The notes under the pieces are model-generated. The model worked only from the letters and a program-made list of their open reading frames with translations. It was not told the origin of the DNA and did not search any database. Shown here in pieces: positions 43,092 through 47,357 of a stretch of DNA of 47,357 bases. The position numbers and the translations under genes were made by a program. Origin of the DNA: an uncultured Flavobacteriaceae bacterium (lineage in GTDB: Bacteria; Bacteroidota; Bacteroidia; Flavobacteriales; Flavobacteriaceae). The stretch is taken from the NCBI GenBank assembly GCA_947489085.1, contig CANLCJ010000030.1, forward strand, positions 1 through 47,357. Direction: 5' to 3'. How positions within the stretch are numbered: position 1 is the stretch's first letter; each line of letters begins with the position of its first letter.

Positions 43092-44858
43092 ATGAATTTT
43101 ATAAAACGCGTATTATCTACAGTAACAGGAATCTTTGTGTTTCTTGCCATTTGCTTTATAGGTATCATTATTTTGGGGATAGCTCTTGGTGGTAGCTCTA
43201 AAAAAGAAGCCGTAAAAGTAAAGTCTGATAGTGTACTAAGATTAAAGTTGGATTTTCCTATAAGAGATTACGCAGGAAAAACAGTTTTTAAACAATACCC
43301 GTTTTTAAATGACGAGGACGAAGATGGCTTATTTAATTTAGTAAATGCAATTAGGTATGCTAAAACAGATGAAAACATAAAAGGTATTTCTATAGATAAT
43401 GTATTTATAAACGCAGGCGTAACACAAACCAAAGTATTAAGAGATGCGTTGTTAGATTTTAAAACATCTGGTAAATTTATTGTAGCCTACGCCGATGTGT
43501 ATTCTCAAAAAGATTATTATTTAAGTTCTGTAGCAGATACAATTTTTATAAACCCTGTTGGTACTTTAGAGTTTAAGGGCCTTGCTACAGAGCATTTGTA
43601 TTTTAAGGATTTTCAAGACAAATCTGGTGTAAAAATGGAAGTTATACGCCATGGAAAATACAAAAGTGCGGTAGAACCCTTTTTACAAAACGAAATGAGT
43701 GCAGAGAATAGAGAGCAAATAGCAGTATATTTAACGAGTATTTGGGATGCGTTAAAATTAGAAATTTCCAAAGAAAGAGCAATACCTTCAAAAAAATTGG
43801 ATAGCATGGCAAACCATCTGCTAGGGCGTACCCCGCAATTGGCCTTGCAATCTAAACTCGTAGATAAAATAGCCTATCATGACGAGTACGTAAATGGTAT
43901 GAAACATGCAATGGGTGTACCCAAAGACAAATATTTGCACAACATTTCGATACGACGTTATGCAAAACACGTAGCCCCTAAATTAAAGACGAAAAAAAGT
44001 AAAAATAGAATTGCTGTTATTTATGCAGAAGGGGATATTGTATACGGTAAAGGAGACTTAGGTAAAGTAGGGCATATTACAATTAATAAAGCACTTAAAA
44101 GAGCAAGAAAAAATAAAGGTATAAAAGCTATAGTACTGCGCATTAATTCTCCAGGAGGAAGTGCTTTAGCAAGCGAGCTAATTTGGAGAGAATTAGAGCT
44201 TACAAGAAAGAAAAAACCAGTAATAGTATCTATGGGAGACGTTGCGGCTTCTGGTGGTTATTACATTGCAGCCAATGCTCATAAAATTGTAGCAGAGCCT
44301 ACAACAATAACAGGAAGCATAGGTGTTTTTGGTATTCTACCTAATTTTAAGGGGTTAACAGACGATTTAGGTATCAATGCAGAACAGGTTAAAACCAATA
44401 CGAACGCGATTACTTATAGTCCTTTCGAACCTTTAAGCGACAACCAGCGCAAATACATCAAAGAAGGTATTATCGATATCTACAGTTTGTTTACAAAACG
44501 CGTAGGAGATGGCAGAGGGCTTACCTCACCACAAGTTGAAGCTATAGCCCAAGGACGAGTTTGGACAGGTAAAGATGCTCTTAACAATGGTTTGGTAGAT
44601 GCTTTAGGCGGTCTAGACTTAGCCTTGCAATACGCTGCTGAAGCTGCAGATATTGAAGATTACAAAATTAGAGAATTTCCCGTTTTCGAAAAAAATCTGG
44701 ATAAAATATTGGAAGATTATGGCTTGGTTAAAGCCAAAGAAACTTTAATAAAAGAGGAAATAGGAGAGGAGCAATACAAATTGCTAAAAACAATACAAAG
44801 CTTGTCTAAAAAAGAAGGCGCTCAATTGTTATTTCCTTTTAGTACAGCTATACACTAG
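43092..44858 (+). CDS. sppA: Signal peptide peptidase SppA, long form
   Basis: A 588-aa membrane serine protease of the 67-kDa type with two tandem SppA domains. One N-terminal helix spans about residues 10-33. The catalytic pair is split between the domains: Lys191 in RHGKYKSAVEPF and Ser387 in GDVAASGGYYIAA. It degrades remnant signal peptides in the inner membrane. The ATG at 43092 starts MNFIKRVLSTVTG, usual for flavobacterial homologues. Confidence 0.95.
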   Translation: MNFIKRVLSTVTGIFVFLAICFIGIIILGIALGGSSKKEAVKVKSDSVLRLKLDFPIRDYAGKTVFKQYPFLNDEDEDGLFNLVNAIRYAKTDENIKGISIDNVFINAGVTQTKVLRDALLDFKTSGKFIVAYADVYSQKDYYLSSVADTIFINPVGTLEFKGLATEHLYFKDFQDKSGVKMEVIRHGKYKSAVEPFLQNEMSAENREQIAVYLTSIWDALKLEISKERAIPSKKLDSMANHLLGRTPQLALQSKLVDKIAYHDEYVNGMKHAMGVPKDKYLHNISIRRYAKHVAPKLKTKKSKNRIAVIYAEGDIVYGKGDLGKVGHITINKALKRARKNKGIKAIVLRINSPGGSALASELIWRELELTRKKKPVIVSMGDVAASGGYYIAANAHKIVAEPTTITGSIGVFGILPNFKGLTDDLGINAEQVKTNTNAITYSPFEPLSDNQRKYIKEGIIDIYSLFTKRVGDGRGLTSPQVEAIAQGRVWTGKDALNNGLVDALGGLDLALQYAAEAADIEDYKIREFPVFEKNLDKILEDYGLVKAKETLIKEEIGEEQYKLLKTIQSLSKKEGAQLLFPFSTAIH

Positions 44859-45254
44859 CTTACTTTACTATATATAATTTTAGAAAGTGGACATTGGTCC
44901 ACTTTTTTTGTTTTAACAACCACACTTTTGGCACATCTAATGCGTAATACCATTTTTGGATAAGAATTTTGTGTATTTATGCCGAATTATGCTTCGCTAG
45001 TTTAAGGCAAAAAATTAAAGTTTTGCAATAGAGGTTTCATGCTCTATCTGCTAATGTAAGACTAGGTACAAATTTCATGATTTTGAAATACGAAATATAA
45101 ATAATGAACCGTGCGTTTCAACGGCCTAAAAACTATAGCTAGATCAAAATCAAATTCTTGATTAAGGAATTTTGTTTTCTAAAATTTAGAATTAGAAGTA
45201 AAACAGATAAAAATCACTATTTTAGTTATAGACAATTTTGAAAAACAATATGAT
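44859..45254. other. Intergenic gap before the accessory island
   Basis: Apart from the sppA terminator the roughly 340 bases hold no supported gene. The last part before 45255 is AT-rich and must contain the promoter of the peptidase-immunity pair; no confident -7 box was found. Confidence 0.4.
44884..44909 (+). terminator. Rho-independent terminator of sppA
   Basis: AAAGTGGAC (44884-44892) and GTCCACTTT (44897-44905) form a perfect 9-bp stem with an ATTG loop, followed by T's, 25 bases after the stop codon. Confidence 0.9.
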
Positions 45255-46010
45255 ATGAGTTTATTTTTTGTAGAAATAGCGAAAAAATTAGGTTCAGATA
45301 AAGAAATTATGGACTCTTATTGGGAATATCATGAAAGAAATCAAAATTGGTTTTTCTCGCCTAATCCAAATTTAGATGGTGCAACAAGGAAACCTTCGTT
45401 TCCCAGTTCAGATACTTGGAAAAAACTAAAGTCGGCTGAAAGAAAACAAAAATGGAATAGTTTTAGTTTACGACAAAGGATGACCATTGCTACTTTAGCA
45501 GGGTTCGGCTATGAGGGAAGAGGCATAAACTTAGATAATATGACGCATTTCTCAAAATTAAGAGAAGGCTGTATAAGTGGTTGGCGAGATGATTTATATA
45601 GTGTTTTTTGGAGTGATACTGGAGATGGAAAACGTTGGTTGTGTAATGTTTTTGTTGGAGATGCGATTTACTTAAATGATAATAAAAATTTCTCGTCAGG
45701 CAACAATCACTACTATGACCCATCGCAAATTTATATGGGGAAATCTCCATTACGGAAACGAAGCGACTACAAAGCTGTAAAAGCAGGAGATATTGTTGTT
45801 TTCGAGGATTATCATGTTGAAATTATTACGAAAGTTCAAAACAATTGGATAGTTGATGACGGATTCTGTTCTATTGGTGCAGGAAGAGGGGGCAGTAGAG
45901 ATGATATAGGTAGTATAAGATGCGACGATCAAGGAGGCGCTTTTGGTATTCCATATCTAGGTGGAGCTAGAGAACTAAAGGATAATAATAACACTTACTT
46001 TCATCTATGA
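45255..46010 (+). CDS. Predicted papain-fold (NlpC/P60- or CHAP-like) peptidase, candidate antibacterial effector
   Basis: A 251-aa protein without a signal peptide. The C-terminal half shows the order expected of a papain-like amidase: WLCNVFVGDAIY with Cys130 at a helix start, KAGDIVVFEDYHVEII with His187 at the start of a strand pair, and NNWIVDDGF with Asp201/Asp202 as possible third residue. The N-terminal ~110 residues are helical and unrecognised. Lack of a leader suggests delivery by a contractile or other secretion machine. The stop overlaps the next gene (a small membrane protein) by four bases, as in effector-immunity pairs. No VgrG, PAAR or Rhs gene is in the window. It could also be a cell-wall remodelling enzyme. 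Confidence 0.7.
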   Translation: MSLFFVEIAKKLGSDKEIMDSYWEYHERNQNWFFSPNPNLDGATRKPSFPSSDTWKKLKSAERKQKWNSFSLRQRMTIATLAGFGYEGRGINLDNMTHFSKLREGCISGWRDDLYSVFWSDTGDGKRWLCNVFVGDAIYLNDNKNFSSGNNHYYDPSQIYMGKSPLRKRSDYKAVKAGDIVVFEDYHVEIITKVQNNWIVDDGFCSIGAGRGGSRDDIGSIRCDDQGGAFGIPYLGGARELKDNNNTYFHL

Positions 46011-46450
46011 TAACCAAAAACAACCTCAAGTTTTTTACAGTAGCAATGATTACCAATTTGATTCTAATATTTATAGTATCAATAATAAATTCACTATTGC
46101 TTGAGGAATTTATACAACCAGGAACATTCATAACTCAAAAAATAGGAGGGAGGGATTTTATGTTTTTAAGTGATTTTTACTTAAAAGTATTTTGGTATGT
46201 GGCGCCATTTTGTATTTTTATTTTCAAACACTATCGAAAACATTATATACTATTTATCATTGTAGGTGTTGTAATTGTTTTTTTATTTCAAGTATATTTA
46301 TATGTAACTAGTAATACTTATAATGCTTTAGAAATTGTAAGAGCCTTTAAAGAGAGCACTTTATACTTAATAACGATAAGTTTAACCATACATTTATCTC
46401 AAATGATAATAGGAAAGAGACTGCTTCCCACATTATACAACAACCATTGA
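46007..46450 (+). CDS. Four-helix membrane protein, candidate immunity protein
   Basis: A 147-aa protein with four predicted membrane helices: about residues 9-32 (FFTVAMITNLILIFIVSI...), 58-74 (YLKVFWYVAPFCIFIF), 78-100 (HYILFIIVGVVIVFLFQVYLYV) and 116-135. I do not recognise a family. The start codon overlaps the stop of the predicted peptidase (ATGA at 46007-46010), so the two are translated together. A membrane protein coupled to a cell-wall-active enzyme would suit immunity against a periplasmic toxin. Confidence 0.75.
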   Translation: MITKNNLKFFTVAMITNLILIFIVSIINSLLLEEFIQPGTFITQKIGGRDFMFLSDFYLKVFWYVAPFCIFIFKHYRKHYILFIIVGVVIVFLFQVYLYVTSNTYNALEIVRAFKESTLYLITISLTIHLSQMIIGKRLLPTLYNNH

Positions 46451-47174
46451 AAACGGTTTTTATATTACCTTGTTACAGCAATCCCTAATAGGTCTCATAA
46501 ACTTCAGCCCGTCTGCTAACGAAAAAATTGTAATTTTTACTTTTTAACCAAAGCTTTTGGCAAGGTCGTTTTTTTAAAGTGTTACTACGTTGTGTAAGAA
46601 CGAGCGCATTCCTTGTTGAAATGTTTGTCAATAGCCATTAGCGGAGTCATTTTTTTAGCAACCTCATTTAGAATATTTCTTTTACCTAAAGCACATTTCT
46701 TTAAAGTTTCCTAAATCTGAAAAAGTATAAAATCACAAATGACACTTGATATTATGAACAAAATGCAGCTGGTATCGATATTAGAAATCGAAACCATTGG
46801 GTTACGATGGAACAAAATAAATCTATCTACAATAGAACTTATAGAGTCCCAATCTAAAAGAGTATTTATTTGCGTGAAAATAGCTTCTTTATCTTTCTGG
46901 TTCGAAAATCATAAATACGATCTGTTAGTGCAGGAATAGGTACTAGCATCTTTTAAAAGTACAAAAAACACAAATAGTGAGCCATACTTTGCAGCGGTCT
47001 TACCATATATATGTGAAATTTTGTTTGTAAATATATGAAACGGATTTAAACAAAACGCCTCTCGAAAAAGTTAGATAAAGCCACTTTACGCATTGAAAGC
47101 TACCGTTTACGTGTTGTTGATTTTATAATTTGGTGTAAGGCTATAGTTTAGAGGAAACTTTAAATCCAAAAATT
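46451..47174. other. Gene-poor, apparently decayed stretch
   Basis: No gene is supported over ~720 bases. On the minus strand near 46610-46730 a coding-looking frame (ETLKKCALGKRNILNEV, then MTPLMAIDKHFNK) is bounded by stops on both sides. A 66-codon plus-strand frame at 46739-46939 has no recognisable features. These may be remnants of genes broken by insertions, which would fit a variable island ending in a repeat. Confidence 0.4.
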
Positions 47175-47294
47175 ATGATTTCTCTTATTAAAACCCTTTG
47201 CTTAGCATTAATACTTTTCTTTAATCAATTAGAAGCTCAAAATCAGAACATAGAAACCCATTCTATAGCAACAGAAGACCTTATACCAATTTAA
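47175..47294 (+). pseudogene. Truncated N-terminus of a secreted protein, cut by the terminal repeat
   Basis: Thirty-nine codons start with a good signal peptide (MISLIKTLCLALILFFNQLEAQ) and then only 17 residues before a stop. The stop and the last four residues are supplied by the terminal repeat that begins at 47281. The likely reading is that a longer exported-protein gene was interrupted at 47280/47281 by the repeated element. A genuine 39-aa secreted peptide cannot be excluded. Confidence 0.5.
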
Positions 47295-47357
47295 ATATTA
47301 AATGTCGTATTAAAACTATTCAAATAGTGTTTATTACTCACAATAGATTTTACAGTT
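47281..47357. repeat. Right copy of the 77-bp perfect terminal inverted repeat
   Basis: Exact reverse complement of bases 1-77. It begins inside the short secreted-protein frame at 47175-47294, so its left edge is a sharp junction with unique DNA. Both window ends therefore enter the same repeat terminus. Confidence 0.95.

Noticed and set aside
42920-43195. Open frame just upstream of and overlapping sppA
   Set aside because: It overlaps the first 100 bases of sppA in another frame and has no domain or conserved look; sppA is clearly real.
46890-46915. GGTTCGAAAATC, similar to a tRNA T-loop
   Set aside because: No matching acceptor, D or anticodon stems could be found around it.
46739-46939. 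66-codon plus-strand frame
   Set aside because: No motif, no clear promoter or partner, and it lies in apparently decayed DNA; it is too short to support as a gene.
1-47357. A 47-kb composite transposon or integrative element bounded by the inverted repeats
   Set aside because: The interior is full of core genes (rpsA, uvrA, lon, glmM, cmk) and has no transposase, integrase or relaxase; an assembly boundary at a genomic repeat is more likely.

Overview
The window is an AT-rich stretch of a Bacteroidota chromosome, most likely from the family Flavobacteriaceae. The evidence is a PorQ homologue of the type IX secretion system (T9SS), an SprB-repeat surface protein with a T9SS C-terminal sorting domain, a fused alpha-beta branched-chain 2-oxo acid dehydrogenase E1, lipoproteins with Bacteroidota-style leaders, -7 boxes of the TAnnTTTG type (for example upstream of glmM and of the nicotinamide phosphoribosyltransferase gene), and A-rich leaders in place of strong Shine-Dalgarno sites. 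No tRNA, rRNA, CRISPR array, integrase or intact transposase was seen. The first 77 bases are the exact reverse complement of the last 77. This probably means the window is a whole assembly contig that ends in the same repeat on both sides.

Layout. 1-4.4 kb: a Tat-exported sugar-phosphate-isomerase-like protein, then an NAD-salvage block made of a Nudix-type regulator (NrtR-like), a nicotinamide phosphoribosyltransferase and a short, divergent PRPP-synthetase-like protein, with operator-like repeats around both promoters. 4.4-12 kb: accessory genes separated by long intergenic stretches: a heavy-metal-binding lipoprotein, an uncharacterised protein beside an FAD amine oxidase, and two convergent secreted lipoproteins (a possible polysaccharide-active jelly-roll protein and a ricin-lectin/metallopeptidase). 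Two copies of a ~160-bp inverted-repeat-bounded element lie in these gaps. 12-24.6 kb, minus strand: a DUF3307-SatD pair with tandem palindromic operators, a small conserved protein coupled to the dehydrogenase E1, then uvrA, a LOG-family gene and an M1-peptidase-like protein without a visible zinc site, plus two further genes. 24.7-37.2 kb: core genes glmM, rlmF, an LpxL-type acyltransferase, rhomboid, lon, a LysM protein, porQ, cmk, a DUF547 protein, a BON-LysM protein and rpsA. 37.5-45 kb: an SprB-repeat protein, a PhzF-like protein, a DCC protein, mutS2 without an Smr domain, and sppA. 45-47.4 kb: an accessory island with a predicted papain-fold peptidase overlapping a four-helix membrane protein, which looks like an effector-immunity pair, followed by decayed DNA and a truncated secreted-protein reading frame that runs into the terminal repeat.

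How the genes work together. The regulator, phosphoribosyltransferase and Prs-like protein probably form a regulated nicotinamide-to-NAD salvage unit. It could resemble the phage NARP1 NAD-reconstitution pathway, a hypothesis discussed in the findings. PorQ and the SprB-repeat protein belong to the T9SS surface-protein programme. Lon, rhomboid, SppA and the LysM proteins form an envelope and protein quality-control set. All functional statements come from motifs read by eye; no database search was run.
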